From Symbiodinium natans (lineage: Eukaryota > Sar > Dinophyceae > Suessiales > Symbiodiniaceae), in the NCBI GenBank assembly GCA_905221605.1, contig CAJNDS010002429.1, forward strand, positions 368,707 through 432,706: DNA of 64,000 nucleotides, read 5' to 3'. The number at the start of each line of letters is the position of its first letter. Positions within the stretch are counted from its first letter, which is position 1. Below the pieces are notes generated by a model. It was not told where the DNA came from, did no database searches, and saw nothing but the letters and a program-made list of their open reading frames with translations. Below are positions 42,218 through 54,478 of the stretch, one piece after another. A program made the position numbers and the translations under genes.

Positions 42218-43717
42218 ATGCGCACTGCCTCTCGCCTCGTGGCCCTCACAGACAGAGCGATCCTGCGAGTTTCAGGCAATCACATCTGCGACACTGTGTC
42301 TTGTCAAGCACCGCAAACATGTAATCGCACTGTGAGGAGAAAACAGCGGGCAATTTCTACAAGGCTTATGCACGCAGGACATGCAACGCCTCCAGATCAT
42401 GCGGTCTGCGGGCCACGCCGCGGCTTGGATGTGCGACAGACTTGCTGGCACAGCATGCAGAGTGGCATAGCTAGTATCGCTCGTTTGCACAGCTTAGGTG
42501 CTGCCCGCTGCTTTCCTTTCACCCAAAGGCAAAGTACTTTGTGACACCCTTGTCCAGCAAGTGGACAAGCACGAATACTTCGAGTTTCAGCTGCACAGCA
42601 TGCTGTCACAAGCTCGTGTAAGTTTTGACCGCAGTGCTGAAGTAGGGTTGTTCAGAAGTGCAAGTGTCACCGTGAAGTGTTCTTGTTAGTATTGAGCAGA
42701 GGTCGACTGCCACGCGGATTCGGCAACACCGCTGCTGCGACTGCTTATTCGTCATCGCTTGCGACAGCCACTGACCATTGAGAACATCTCAAAGAGACTT
42801 TCGACAGCAGAACCAGACATGCATCCTAACATTCTGGCTGATTCTAGCTAGCTGAATGCTGCAACTTTTGCTGCATGTGATGCGTGATGCGGTGAGGTTT
42901 TATGCCTTTTGCGCTCCTTCCACCTGAAGCCGAATCTGTACCTGGTGCAGATTCTAACGCAGGCCCGGACTGAAGAAGCTGTCAAACGCGTGGACCGCTA
43001 GAATCGCAAAGTCCCGTTTTGCAAGTGTGGCTTTCTTCAGGCGACAAGCTGGATCTCGCCAGTTTTTTTCCAGATCCTCGGTTTGCGGGAATGGGACAGC
43101 GCGCAATCTTGCCTGCAGATGTGGCGAACACGACCCTCAGTGTTTCTGACTATCATCGGTGGCGTGTGTGCTGCGGAGTTCCAGAGGGACCGCGTGATAT
43201 GAAAGTCGATGAGATCATGCCTTTGCACGTGAACATGGAGCTGCTGAACTTTGTGTCTTTCTCCAAGGGCTGCTACGTAGGCCAAGAGCTGCTGACGCGA
43301 ACCAAGCACAGAGGTGCTGTGCGAAGACGTGTTTTCATTGCTGTGGCCGCTGACTATGGCACAGAACAAATCCCGAAGCTTCAAGAGGTGCTGGGACACT
43401 TGCAACCCAGCTCTCCCCTGCCTGAAAACTGCATCGTACCGATCGAAGAGTCCTTGGAGCGTGATGCGACGTCCGACGCATTGGCCGTGTTTTCCCGACG
43501 TGACCAGTCCGACCTTAAGCAAGTTGGCGTGCTGCAGTCTGTGTTCCAGAATGTGGCCTTGTGCCTGCTGCGGTGTGAGGGTGACTTCAATGACCCTCGA
43601 AGTTTCATAAATGCACCCGTGCAAGAAGGGACAGAGATCGTAACGGCATCAGGCCGCTCGCAGATGCTACTAAGGGCTCCCCCATATGCATTTTTCGAGA
43701 CAGCGTCGCAAGAGTAA
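42218..43717 (+). CDS. IBA57: IBA57-like folate-binding Fe-S cluster assembly protein
   Basis: IBA57/YgfZ proteins help insert [4Fe-4S] clusters into mitochondrial enzymes and are related to the glycine-cleavage T protein. The ATG at 42218 opens RLVALTDRAILRVSGNHICD (N-terminal strand). A segment at 42503-42615 reads AAFLSPKGKVLCDTLVQQVD, and 42706-42790 reads LLRLLIRHRLRQPLTIENIS. The long last exon from about 43022 contains FSKGCYVGQELLTRTKHRGA, with the family signature KGC-x-x-GQE and the following RT-HRG. It ends with TAA at 43715. The order and motifs leave little doubt about the family. The segment between the first two exons (TND region) was not identified. No mitochondrial targeting peptide is obvious. 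Confidence 0.85.
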
Positions 43718-43856
43718 GCAGCACAGACCTGTCACCCGCGCAAGCTGCACATGCAAAAAGCGTGTCCCTGGTCAAGTTACGAGGGTACTGCCAGCAAACT
43801 AGAGACTAGTTGCATGAGTCATGTGATGCCCCGATCATGGAGGTGTTTCTTTGCAG

Positions 43857-46079
43857 GTCATAGCTCAAGCCGCGCAGTATGTAGGGGAGATGATGAACCC
43901 CGATGTCTGCCTCAACGATCCCTACCAGGACATCAGCGATGAGTTCGGCTGGACCCAAATCGGAGAGTCTGGAGGGAACGAGCCGGAGGACACTCAGAGC
44001 CATGACATGGAAGTGCAGGAAGGCACAGGCATAGAAGATGAGGTAGACTGGGGTGGTGACGAGGAACATCACCAGGACGGACAAGATGGAGATGTAACGG
44101 AGGCCGAAGAGGAGGAGATGGAGGAGGGTGAAGGGCAGGAAGAGGGAGCAGGCCCTGAGACAAAGCTAGAAACGAACCCAGACGTCGCCGAAGCGGCTGA
44201 AGCCACAGATCCCATCGCTTTGGAAGAGGACGATGATGACTGTCAGATTGTTAGTGTCGTGAGTCCTCCTCCGCCAAAGAGCCCAAATGGCAAGGAAGGC
44301 AAGGATGGCAAGGGCAAGGGCAAAGTGGCTGCTGTTGCTATAAAGGGCAAAGGTGGGAAAGCTCCTCCCGAGAAAGGACGCGGCAAAGGCCCTCCCGGCA
44401 AAGGCCCCCCCGGCAAAGGCCCCATTGCCAAGCATTACCCACCGCAGATTGCGAAGGCCATGGTTGCAACACCGAAGCCAAAACCGCAGCCTCCACAAAT
44501 GCAGCACACGCAATTGCCCACACCACCTAAGCCCTCACAGCCGCCAAAGCCACCACAGCCGCCCACAAGTCCACCTGTAAAGGCGGCCCCTATGCCTCAG
44601 ATTTCTGTGGATTCTTTGCTCACAGAACAGGTGAGGCTACAAGTCCTCACGGAGCCCGGCAAGCGTGCTTCTATGAGGAGGTTGCTTGCACAGCCCAAGG
44701 TGCTACAGCTTTTGCGGCACTTGAGCAGCAGTCGGCGTTTGGCTTTCAGCAGCATGCCCGGGGTCCTTTGCAAGCTGCTCCGTGAGTCCACAAAAGCTTT
44801 TCAATTGTCGGAGTCTGGCAAGGAAGACGCCGCAGCTGCCATACAGGACGTTCGAGTAAGCCTGACAGAGGCAGGTGAGGCAAATCCGATAGTCGACAAG
44901 AGAACCTTTGACAGAGTTTTCTCTTCATTGTTCCCAAACCGAACTGCCTCGGCAACAAGCCAGCCGACCACACAAGCTGAGTCGGCACCTAGCTCAGCTC
45001 CCAATGGTGCCTTCGGCCCCAGGAGTGACTTCAAGAGTGGCGATGTGGTGGCCAGAAACCAGAGCAAGCAGAGAGCACTACAGCAGATCCGCGATCTTGA
45101 TGATAAGGGCGTGCCCAACAGAGAAGCAGATGGCCCCCGGCCACCCAGCATGCCCCCTCCCAATTACAAAGCAGACTGGAGGAGCTTCCAACCCACGGCT
45201 AAGAGGGTGCCTGCTCCGCGCAGGACAGGCTCAGCTAGCAGCCTCGACGATGCCACGGTCGGCACGCCAAGTCAGCCAACACACGAACCGGCTCAACCGG
45301 CTCGCTCCTTCCCATCGCCTCCGGCCATGGTTAGTTCACCACCGGCGCAGCCAGCACCTTTCTCAAGCTCCGGAGGTCCGCGGCCTCCACAAAGTCCACA
45401 CACCTACCCGCCCAACAACCAGCCACACCAACCAGCAGGACCTCCCCCCGCAACTTTGGGCCCGAGGCCTCACTTGAGCATGGCCTCACCAAGGAGCCAA
45501 GTGCCGGAACCCGTGGACAACGAGGGGCGGCCCTTTGATTTGGAGCGGGTAGTAGTCAACTTTGCCAATGTTGGGGCAACGTACGGGGTCCGAGTCCTGA
45601 AGAGAGACAAGCAGACTTCATATCTCTTTGACTACGAGGGTGTCAGAAGGTGCGTGAGGCACCTGACACAGAAGTGCAAGCTCCGCGTCATTGGGGTGAT
45701 CTTTGAGAACTTTAACGGTGATGAGAATGGGCGTCAGGTGTATCAGGTGCCGGCCGACATATCGGCAATGTGCGAGAGCATAGAGCTTACACCCCGATTG
45801 CTAGGTCAACGACACAAAAGCGCCGATGATGAAATGACCATCAAGTGTGCGTACAGGAGGAACTGCAGGTTCTTGGATAATGACAATTACCAGGACTGGC
45901 GAAACTACCTTGCAGACGAAGCCGTCCGAACTTGGCTGTTGCATTGCCAGGAGTTCTTGCAGATGAAGTTCTACTTTGACTCTGGACTCGGGGACTTTGA
46001 CATACTAGAAGGCAACATTCCAGCTGCGTGGTTAGCGCAGGGCCCAGCGAAACGCATGTGTACGAGACCATGGAAATGA
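43857..46079 (+). CDS. Long single-exon protein with disordered N-terminus and NYN/Regnase-like C-terminal domain
   Basis: After an acceptor-like TTTGCAG the frame runs unbroken for about 740 residues. The N-terminal 130 residues are acidic (VTEAEEEEMEEGEGQEEGAG). Next come Lys/Gly runs (KGKGKVAAVAIKGKGGKAPP, GPPGKGPPGKGP), Pro/Gln-rich sequence and a helical patch near residues 260-350 (SMRRLLAQPKVLQLLRHLSS). The last 190 residues look folded: DLERVVVNFANVGATYGVRV, KLRVIGVIFENFNGD, then HKSADDEMTIKCAYRRNC followed by RFLDNDNYQDW. Paired acidic residues and a DNDxYxDW motif resemble NYN/Zc3h12a-type PIN ribonucleases. Function is inferred from this resemblance only. The first exon is not located; an in-frame ATG at 43892 is an alternative start. 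The C-terminus ends at TGA 46077. Confidence 0.65.
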   Translation, partial: VIAQAAQYVGEMMNPDVCLNDPYQDISDEFGWTQIGESGGNEPEDTQSHDMEVQEGTGIEDEVDWGGDEEHHQDGQDGDVTEAEEEEMEEGEGQEEGAGPETKLETNPDVAEAAEATDPIALEEDDDDCQIVSVVSPPPPKSPNGKEGKDGKGKGKVAAVAIKGKGGKAPPEKGRGKGPPGKGPPGKGPIAKHYPPQIAKAMVATPKPKPQPPQMQHTQLPTPPKPSQPPKPPQPPTSPPVKAAPMPQISVDSLLTEQVRLQVLTEPGKRASMRRLLAQPKVLQLLRHLSSSRRLAFSSMPGVLCKLLRESTKAFQLSESGKEDAAAAIQDVRVSLTEAGEANPIVDKRTFDRVFSSLFPNRTASATSQPTTQAESAPSSAPNGAFGPRSDFKSGDVVARNQSKQRALQQIRDLDDKGVPNREADGPRPPSMPPPNYKADWRSFQPTAKRVPAPRRTGSASSLDDATVGTPSQPTHEPAQPARSFPSPPAMVSSPPAQPAPFSSSGGPRPPQSPHTYPPNNQPHQPAGPPPATLGPRPHLSMASPRSQVPEPVDNEGRPFDLERVVVNFANVGATYGVRVLKRDKQTSYLFDYEGVRRCVRHLTQKCKLRVIGVIFENFNGDENGRQVYQVPADISAMCESIELTPRLLGQRHKSADDEMTIKCAYRRNCRFLDNDNYQDWRNYLADEAVRTWLLHCQEFLQMKFYFDSGLGDFDILEGNIPAAWLAQGPAKRMCTRPWK

Positions 46080-46130
46080 AAGCCTGAAAAATGTCAAGAC
46101 GTCAACGCATTGTTCGGCGGCTGTTGAATG

Positions 46131-46172
46131 ATAGGCATGTGCGATCATGTGATAGGCATGTGCGATCATGTG
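46131..46172. repeat. Two tandem copies of a 21-mer
   Basis: ATAGGCATGTGCGATCATGTG is present twice head to tail, immediately downstream of the NYN-like protein. Confidence 0.95.
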
Positions 46173-46612
46173 AGTACTTGTGTGCATATGCTTGGGTGTG
46201 ACAACTGCCATCTTGCTCGCCATTGGGGGAGTCCGTTTTGTAGCCTATGCACACCGAGACGTCTCGCACAGAAGTCATCCCCATGCCTGCTTACGCACTT
46301 TAGATCCAACCCCTAGAAAATCTAAGAATCAGCAGCTAGCAGAGCCACACGCCAAGCTGCATTGCCCCAATGGCTTTGTGCGCAGCGTGCCATGAGCTCC
46401 GACTGGCAGAAGCAACTGGGACTTGCTTTGGGGAGGGTGGGGGCGGGGGGTCTTGAGGTGGTTTGCGATGCCGAATGAGAATTCTGGTGCAACTGACTTC
46501 GCCCGAACGAGGTTGCCCACCCCAAAAGTTCTGCCAAGTTTTTTTATGTTAAAGCGGCGTCCGTAACATGTCACGGTTCTCTGAACTAACAGGAAACGTC
46601 AATGCAATCATT

Positions 46613-49600
46613 CCAGGCTGGCAGACCTTTGGTACCGCAAGCGCGAGGCACGTGTGGAAATACATTCATCACTGAATTTGGTTCACATGTACCCGCCAGT
46701 ACTAACAGCAGCAGTCGCATGGAAGGTCTATCCAGCTCAATGGGCAGATGACCCCGATCGGCTTCACTTGTGTGTCGTGGCGGGTGCACCATATGGAGGG
46801 CCTGCTAGCTGCACAGAAGTGATGGATAGGTAGCGCGAAGACGTGTTGTTAGAACTGCCTGGCCAGAATGGCTAGAAGCTCTCAGGCCCGTGGCGACAGT
46901 GCGTGATGAGCCGCTTGGCCATTGTGAGAGGCTTTAGTTCGTGGAGATTGTTCGTTTGCGGGAAACCCTTGCTCGCTTGACAGAGCACATAATGAAAGAG
47001 AGACGGCTTTTCGTTTCCAGCGCAGAGCATGCAGAGCCCAGGCACGTGTTCCAGCCAGTGAAGGGCAGCCTTCGGACGGAGCTACAGATATGGACGTCTG
47101 CCGGGCGGCTAATTCAGTCGGCACCATGGGCGCACACTGGTGTCTCGGCCGAAGGTGTGGGCATGGAGAATCTCACTGATTGTTTCTGAACTCGCCAGGC
47201 TCCTTCGAATGCATATGGCATTTGACGGACCGAGGTCTGCTGGCCATGGGATGGAGTGCACAAGAAACCTTGGCACCACGTCACAAATGCTGATGTCAGA
47301 ATGCAACCCGTGCTCAGTGATGCTTGCGCTGCGACTGCGTACGTCTGCGGCTGTTCCGAGGTGTGCGTTTTCGAGTCTGGACTGGTTCGAACGTGAACGA
47401 CTCAGGGACTTCCGGGTGCACAGCTGTGGGTTTGCAAAGCGCTCTTGAACCCAAAACTTGCAGATGTTGTGAGATGCTGTGAGGTTCACTGTCATGTGCG
47501 AGCCTTTGCATGTCTTCACTGTGGACGAGCGGATCACATCAGAGGGTGGGGCAATCGCCGCCGCACTGTGGCCACATGGAATCGTGCCTTGCTGCAACGG
47601 TTGACGGTTCGTTTCCCTGCACGAAGCTGGTCCGGATATGTGGCAACACAGTACTGTAGCTCAGATCGCATTCTTCCGTTTCCACTTCTTCTTTGCTGGA
47701 GGCATTGCTGACGCGCAAGTTCAACATATTTGTGAACACTTCCCTGACTCGATCAGAGGATGCTCCTGAGATGAATGCACTGTTCCAGTGATGGGGTTTG
47801 TGTTCGGGCGGTCCACGACTGGGTCACGAGCAGCTAGGTAGCATCAGAGCGATCCCCCACTCTGCAACATGACAAAAAGCCCAGGCTTGCCAGCGCTTTG
47901 CCGATTTCAAAGTTCCCAGTGCCACGTGCCGGCAGCGTGATGTTTTTCCAGTGCCTCTTTGCTCTGCCTTGAAACTGCCTTTGCACAACGGAGGCACCCC
48001 TGAGCCTGTGTGTGCTCCCACAAACTTCAGAAGAGTCAGCAGCATCTGGGCTAGTGACTGGCTACCGCTTGCAGAGGCAGAGAGTGACAAGAGGATCAGA
48101 TCTTGAGACTTGTGGCCCACGAGAGAACGAGAAAAGCTGCGGCATGCTCAGGACGTGCGAGTCATTGTGGGCACTGCTGAGGGACCGGTCCTGATGGTCG
48201 ACAGGCGTCCTCGCACTTTTCTTACTTTGCTCTGTTTTTTTCTAGTGCTGCCTTTCGCAGCTGTTGTGGTTGTAGATGACTGCAGCATGCGAACGCATCC
48301 ACAATCGTTATCCCTTCAGCTTGGTCCTGAAGGCACAGCTGCAGCCGCTTGGTTGCGGAGTCATCGGGCCAAAGTGGCTTGAGTCAAGTCAAGTAAGTCA
48401 AGCGTTGAGCACATGATCCTAGCAAACTGCGTTTCCCGCGCAAGGAGATGTCGGCCTCATGGACGGTCCGTTCATGGCTTTTGCACTCTCAAGCAGCGGC
48501 CGGCTCCTGGCTTGCTTGAGCACCAAAGGTGTCTTCAAGGCTACCGTGCCTCATCCTCCCTCACTTCTCTCTCGGCATGTTTCCGTTCACCATGGCATGC
48601 AGCGTGCAGAAATTGTGAGAGGTTCTCGCTGTCGAAGAAAACTTGCAAGTCTTGGAGCGCTTTTGAGTTCTTGCTGGTTGCGGTATTGCAAACGAAGCTT
48701 GTCCGAAGCTTGAGCGAACGCAGGATGTTGCTAACATCGTCGAGACAATCAAGAAGCCGAAGCAGATGGTGTGGTGTACCTTACTCAGTCCTGGTCGAAA
48801 CACGCTAGACTCACAACACTGGCCACACGAAGCTGGCTTTCGCCGAAATAAGGCAGTGGCAACTTGTGGTTCTTTAGGGAGATCGGCTAATCTTTCCCAC
48901 ACTTGCAGCATGAGCACTAGAAGCTGAGGAGGTACTTCCCAACCGTGGCACGGAACATTGCGCTTCTATGTAAAATTAAGTTTAGGGTTCAGAGTACTGA
49001 CATGTCACCACTGGAAGCACGGACATTCGTATCGTGCCTGCATGTATCGTGCGGACACGGATGCACTGGTAGCACGGACGTTCTTATCGTGCGGACATGG
49101 GTTCGTGAATGCAGGCACTGGTAACACATGGTAGCACAGACCTTGTTTGCGTGGGCATGGCTTCTCAGTGCATAGATGCACTGGTAGCACGGACGTTCTT
49201 TTCGTGTGGGCGAGGGTGCACTGACAATATGTTAGCGTGCGGGCATGGCTCAGCATCTCGAGCTGCAGCGACATCGCAATAGAGATGGGATCCTCGAAGC
49301 TCGCAGTGTTGTCGTGACTGACAACCTCCTCGACGATCAGCCAGGCGATTTTGCGAGCGGAGTAACCTGGGATCATAAACAGTGTAAAGGTACAGCGGGG
49401 TGGATTCCCCACAATGATCACACAGGCGCCGATTTGGAGCCCTTCATGAGGCTCTGGACGTGCATCACTGATGAGTCTGAGGTTCTGCCGAGAAGGGCAA
49501 CAGAGTCAAAACCGCCAGCAAAGGTTGCGCATCCGGGTCCCCCAACGAAGTTTCATCATTGTTGTGAAGATCAACGTGCTTCACTTAGCTGGGGTTCCTC

Positions 49601-52600
49601 TAGGATGAGAGCCGGCATTGGCCCTGATTGTTTGAATAAACGCCCACCAACATGGCCACCCCCACCCCATTCGGCCGGCGGGAAAAAAACCGACCGAAAT
49701 GGGAGGCACGTGCTGGCCCGAAGGGCACAAGGAACGCAAAAACAGGAAGCACACGGGCCGCCATTAGCACGCACGACATTGATTTTCATGGACAATGGCC
49801 CAGATCGGCCACAGCCGCCGCAACAAGTCTGCATCTCCAGGAGTTCGAGGCTGGCCGCACTTCTCGAACTGCCACCTTCCAATCGTTGGGCCCCCGGAGG
49901 CAAAGGTTTGGGCTTCGCGACACCAGTTTGAACCAACTTCAAATGACATCGAGACATCAACTCCAGTTCCCATTCAGCACACATCAGCTTCGGACATTTG
50001 CATTTGGCAACTGTTTCCCTCATGGATGCCCATGCTGAACCAGCAAAGGGCCCCGCCCGGCTGCTCAGAAGTTGCACGGAACCGCTACGATATCACCCTA
50101 TCGCCTCGCCCGTCCAGCCCAATCGCCACACAATCCTACTTCATTATCTTAAGACTATAAAATGTGGTTGTTCTGTTTTGAAAACCCAATCCTTGCAAGA
50201 TGCCAGAAAATCAAGGGACGTCTACGGATTGAGTGGGTTTAGTGAAGCAAAGCACTAACAATGGTATGATTGGGTTGTAGACACTACGTTTTGGTCTTCA
50301 ATCCTGGAGAGCCTGCGCCCACACACCATCGCCTCTAAACAAGAGTTTGGCCTGCTTGTCACGACAAGTAGGTATTTAGGCGGTGAATTTTGCTCTACCT
50401 CGGTGAGCACGACACGAGCTCTAAGCGCAGTCACCTCTCGAGGATCGCAACCCCGCCCTGCACAGATTGCGCCCTGTCCTACTACTGCATGCGCGAAACG
50501 CTGAACCTGAGAACCAGTAGCCATGGAATGAGGAGTTGCAGAAACCTGGTTTCTTTGAAAGGCCGGCAATCATTTTTGAGCCGCGGCCGGTGCCCAATCT
50601 TTGGGGTGTAGGAGGTTTGGCGATGGATCCTCAGTGGCTCATAAGAACCCAAATCCGTTCTTTAAGTCTCGAACTGCGCCGATAGGAGCTGTACGATTTG
50701 TTTGCCGAGCGACGAGAAGATGTTTTTGGATCTGCTCCGCAGAATCTGCGTGCTGTCCCACCTGTTAACAAAGTATATGTGAGACTTCTTGGTGCACTTG
50801 GATACATGAATCATTCTGGTGGCTCACCCTGTTCAAATTTGCAGAGTGTCTTGGGTCTCGGCATTTCGAAACTTCGCCTCGCCTGCTTGAGTGTGAAGAC
50901 CCAGATGATGCAAAGCAAGAGGCCCAAATCCTAGGTCCAGGAAGGAAACTGCGCACACTGTTGAGAAGTGTCAGGTCTCAAGTTCAAAAAGAAACCACAT
51001 AAACAAACTGGGCCCGACAGGCCCGACAGGCCCGACAGGCCCGACAGGCCCGACAGGTGAAATGAAGTAGCTCTTCACAGCACGCTTGGCGCAAGCATGA
51101 GACTGCATTGTCGAGAACGCGAAAACGTGCAGGGGAAGTGCCCACGTGAAAAAGATGTTGCGTGCGCGTGCAGATAAACCTGAAACTTTGTCTGATCATG
51201 TCCAAGGCGGGGACGACTGCATCGCCTTGTATTTGATAGCGCAGACGCCATCCAGCAGCTCTGAGCCAAGATCCGATTCAGCACTCCAACACCTGTGTTC
51301 AGACCTCGCTCTTTCCTTGCGACTTATGGCGCCGCACCTTCTGCCACCCAGGTTTGCAGCACATCCTTTTCGTTGGAGGGCCCCAGATGCTTGCTGCATC
51401 CTAGAACTGCCAACGTGTAGCGACTACATACCAATAGATACGAAAGTTGTTGGCCTTCCTGGCTTAAGCGATGGCGGCAAGCGGTTTGTAGGATGTTGAC
51501 AAGGCAGCTGACCAACACTGCCTTCATAGCTGCGCTATTCCGCCTTCTGCTTTTTCTTTTGTGCAGCGGGACACTCCAAGTCTCAAAGTAGGGCCCTTCT
51601 TCTGGTTGAGGTAAATGATACAACACTTCCCTTGGTTTGTGCAAGCATTCGAGGAATGATTGGATTCCATACCAGTACGACACCCCATTGCATCTGGTGT
51701 CGGAGTGTGACGGTTGCCGAGTACTGGGAACAAACAAGATCGAGTTTGTTCAGAGAGTGCCTCCTAGCGTGGAACAGATCTTCAGCATCGGGAGCTTCGA
51801 CCCACCCGCGATGCTGTGCTATGCGCTGGAGCGCTACGAAAGCGGAGATGTTTGCGCACAGGAATCCTTGAGACCCATCAAGGCCGAGCTGCCAGAAGCC
51901 GTGTCAACCTGCATCGATGCCGCTCTTTGCGAGCAGCCGCCGCACTCGAGCAACCTGCTTAGAGCTGCAAGTTTCGGACGCCATTTCTTGTCAGAGACGC
52001 CAGAGCCTGACCGACACAGGGACGCTTGCAAGAACTTGCGGATCTGCGTGGAGCTGCGAAAATCCCCAATCGAAATTCCCATCACGGCGGCCCAGCTAGA
52101 GAAGCTTGGCATCGCAGGCCAGGAGTGAGCCAAAAAATGTCTTGCCCTGGATGTTCCAAGTGTCGCGGCTTCTCCCAACTTAAGGGGTTGCGACGGCTCG
52201 CGTGAGCATGTTTTGCACTGCAGTGGCACCCAGGCTTAACCCTGAGATTGGCGCAACGTCACTTCCATCTGCTGGCGATCCGGATATGCGAGTGGACGGG
52301 GCATTCACAAGAGAAGGTCCTTTACCACTGGGCTTGTGAGAAGATTCGGCATTCAACCGCGTACACCGACGAGCAGCTGTGCCAGATCATCCTGAGCAAG
52401 TTCCAGCGCTGCCCTGGCATCGGCTGCAAGCCTTTGCATGGTATTCGAGGTTTTCTTGAGCGTTTTGTTGCTCTAATTCTGTGCGAGCTTTCGGAGAATT
52501 TGGGTTTGCAAGGGCCTGCTAGGACAAGCGCACTGCCCCATGCTCGATGCATGCAGAGCTCAGGATATGCTGAGGTGGCTCGGGTGGCGGCCGAAACGGT

Positions 52601-53673
52601 CCGAACAGTTCTGGCCACATCCCTCCTGAATCATGAGCCAAGAAGCCATGCGCAGGTGCAGGTATTGGTTCAATTGAGTCAGGAAGGGGACGAGAAGAAC
52701 CGAGAGATCATGCTTCGTATTGCCTTGGACAAGGCCGCGCGAAGCTGGGATCCTGACTTGATTCATCTTGCACTGTCCGCTGCCAGCGGAGGCGACTTGT
52801 GCAAGCGAGGGGCGGACATCCAAGCTGTGGCTCGTCTTGTCAAAGAAAGACCCTTCGAGTTGCAGGTCATTAGCGACATGGTCACTGGCATCCTGTCAAA
52901 GGCTGAGCAGTTCGACCGTGCACGAATGCTTTGCGACCAGCTCGACCGCAAGCGTCCGGCTGCCTATTGCGCGTTGCACCGAATCTACCGGCAAGCCAAT
53001 TATGAGGAGCGGATGAAGCTTCTGCGCTTCTCAAAGGATCTCTTTGCCATAAGCGATGCGACAGCCACAGATGCTGAGAAGGCTTCAATGCAATTTGCGT
53101 CACAAGCATGTGCCGAGGAAATCGACCTTCTGCGTGCGCAGGTATCACTCGAGGATCAAGCCGCCTCCAAGCACTGGAAGGGGAACACTCGCTTTGCAGG
53201 CTTGCCATTGGCATCTACACTCGTCAGGCTGATTGAGATCGGGGAAGTTGTGGAAGCCGACAACCTGCGATCTCAAATGAAAGTACCAGATAAGAGATAC
53301 TGGCGAATCAAGATTCGTGGTCTGAGTAACGCCGCCAACTTTGAAGAGCTCAATGCATTCGCCACCCATCGGACTTCCCCCATTGGCTACGAGCTGTTCA
53401 TCGAGACCTTCTTGTCCCTCGGCCGAAACATGGGTACAGAAATTACAGTAGAAGCCGTAGAAGCATTGAAAATCTGCGCCTTGCCTGGCTCACAGGAAGC
53501 ACGGCCGGCATGACTTCGCCCTGGCATTGGTCCCACAAGTGAAGAGTGCAGAACAGCAAGCTCAGTATTTTCTGCGGATGGGAATGGCAGAGGAAGCTCA
53601 ACGAGCACGAAGCCGCGGAGAGGAGCGGTCAGGGGCTGGGCGTTTGCTGAACATGTTTGGGGTGGGCCGGTGA
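46613..53673 (+). CDS. VPS16: VPS16, core subunit of the HOPS/CORVET vacuolar tethering complexes
   Basis: VPS16 joins a beta-propeller to a helical solenoid in endolysosomal tethers. N-terminal propeller exons: 46613-46825 (DDPDRLHLCVVAGAPYGGPA), 46940-47150 (ELQIWTSAGRLIQSAPWA), about 47500-47580 (ERITSEGGAIAAALWPHGIV), about 48145-48205 (VRVIVGTAEGPVLMVD) and 48445-48550 (MDGPFMAFALSSSGRLLACL). Solenoid exons: 51680-52128 (LVSECDGCRVLGTNKIEFVQ, LLRAASFGRHFLSETPEPDR, KNLRICVELRKSPIEIPI), 52248-53513 (LLAIRICEWTGHSQEKVLYH, WACEKI, and the QVLVQLSQ to DPDLIHLALSAAS region). The final exon, 53507-53673 (FALALVPQVKSAEQQAQYFL, then LRMGMAEEAQRA), ends at TGA 53671. The solenoid half is near certain. 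The propeller exons match in order and motif, but some between 48.7 and 51.6 kb are missing from my reading. Confidence 0.9.
49010..49240. repeat. Degenerate tandem repeat in a VPS16 intron
   Basis: Variants of ACTGGTAGCACGGACGTTCT followed by TATCGTGCGGACATGG recur three to four times at roughly 55-75 base spacing (near 49010, 49066, 49108 and 49171). Short open frames here are repeat-derived. Confidence 0.85.
51012..51056. repeat. Five perfect copies of the 9-mer GCCCGACAG
   Basis: A run of five uninterrupted copies of GCCCGACAG in an intron-like part of VPS16. The unit length is a multiple of three, so it reads as a tripeptide repeat on both strands, but no gene context supports translation. 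Confidence 0.95.
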
Positions 53674-54478
53674 CATCACGCTTCCTCGTGGCATCCTTCG
53701 GCACTCCCGGTTCTTGAGCTCTTTCAATCGGCGTTTGCTGGAGACCAGGCTTTGTCCTCGATGTACATAGAAGCTTCATCCAGCCAAGTGCAGGATGGCG
53801 TGTTCGACCTATCCGACAATCTGAACGATTGTGGTCCAAAGTTAGAGTTTCAAGGTTGTGCCTACAGGGTTGGGATGTTTCCATCTGTGCAAGTGTAGAA
53901 TAGGCTGCGGGTCGTTGAGTTGTCATCGTCGCGCGAATGTTAGCTGCGCAGAGACCTCACACGCCAGCTCAGAACACATTCTAGGCAAGGGTTGATGTAA
54001 AAGTCCTGGTCCGTGGACCATATAGGTAGAATGGTTTTCTCAGCCTGTAACACAACAGGTCCGCAAAGGGCGAAAGTTTCGCGGAATGAAGCAAAATCAT
54101 GTGAGAGTGTTGGCTATTCATACTTATGCAGAGCATGCTCGCACTTTGCCGGCAAACAGCTACGGGTCCCAACAAACACGATAGTACAGCACAACCCGAC
54201 CCTGTTGCATCACCCACACCTCGAGTTGTATTCCCACCCTCAGCCTAAGAAAACGCAGGTTTTGAAGCAATCCCAGTCACACACAGCCTGGCAGCAATAG
54301 TGCACGTCTTATAGTACCCAGATGTTCCCGCAGAAGGCAGCGCGAAAGTTCTGACGAAGGAAGATGCATGTCCGCGAAGAAGCCAAAGCTGGATGAAAGA
54401 ATCTTGACCAACCACCAGCTCCATCTAGCGTCAGTCACAAGCCAATTTGACGAGAGCTCCCCGGACAGATGACTGCGG
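53674..54478. other. Gap between VPS16 and the glycosyltransferase gene
   Basis: The start is the presumed VPS16 3' UTR. No protein-like frame or repeat was recognised, and the minus-strand frames are shadows. Confidence 0.45.
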
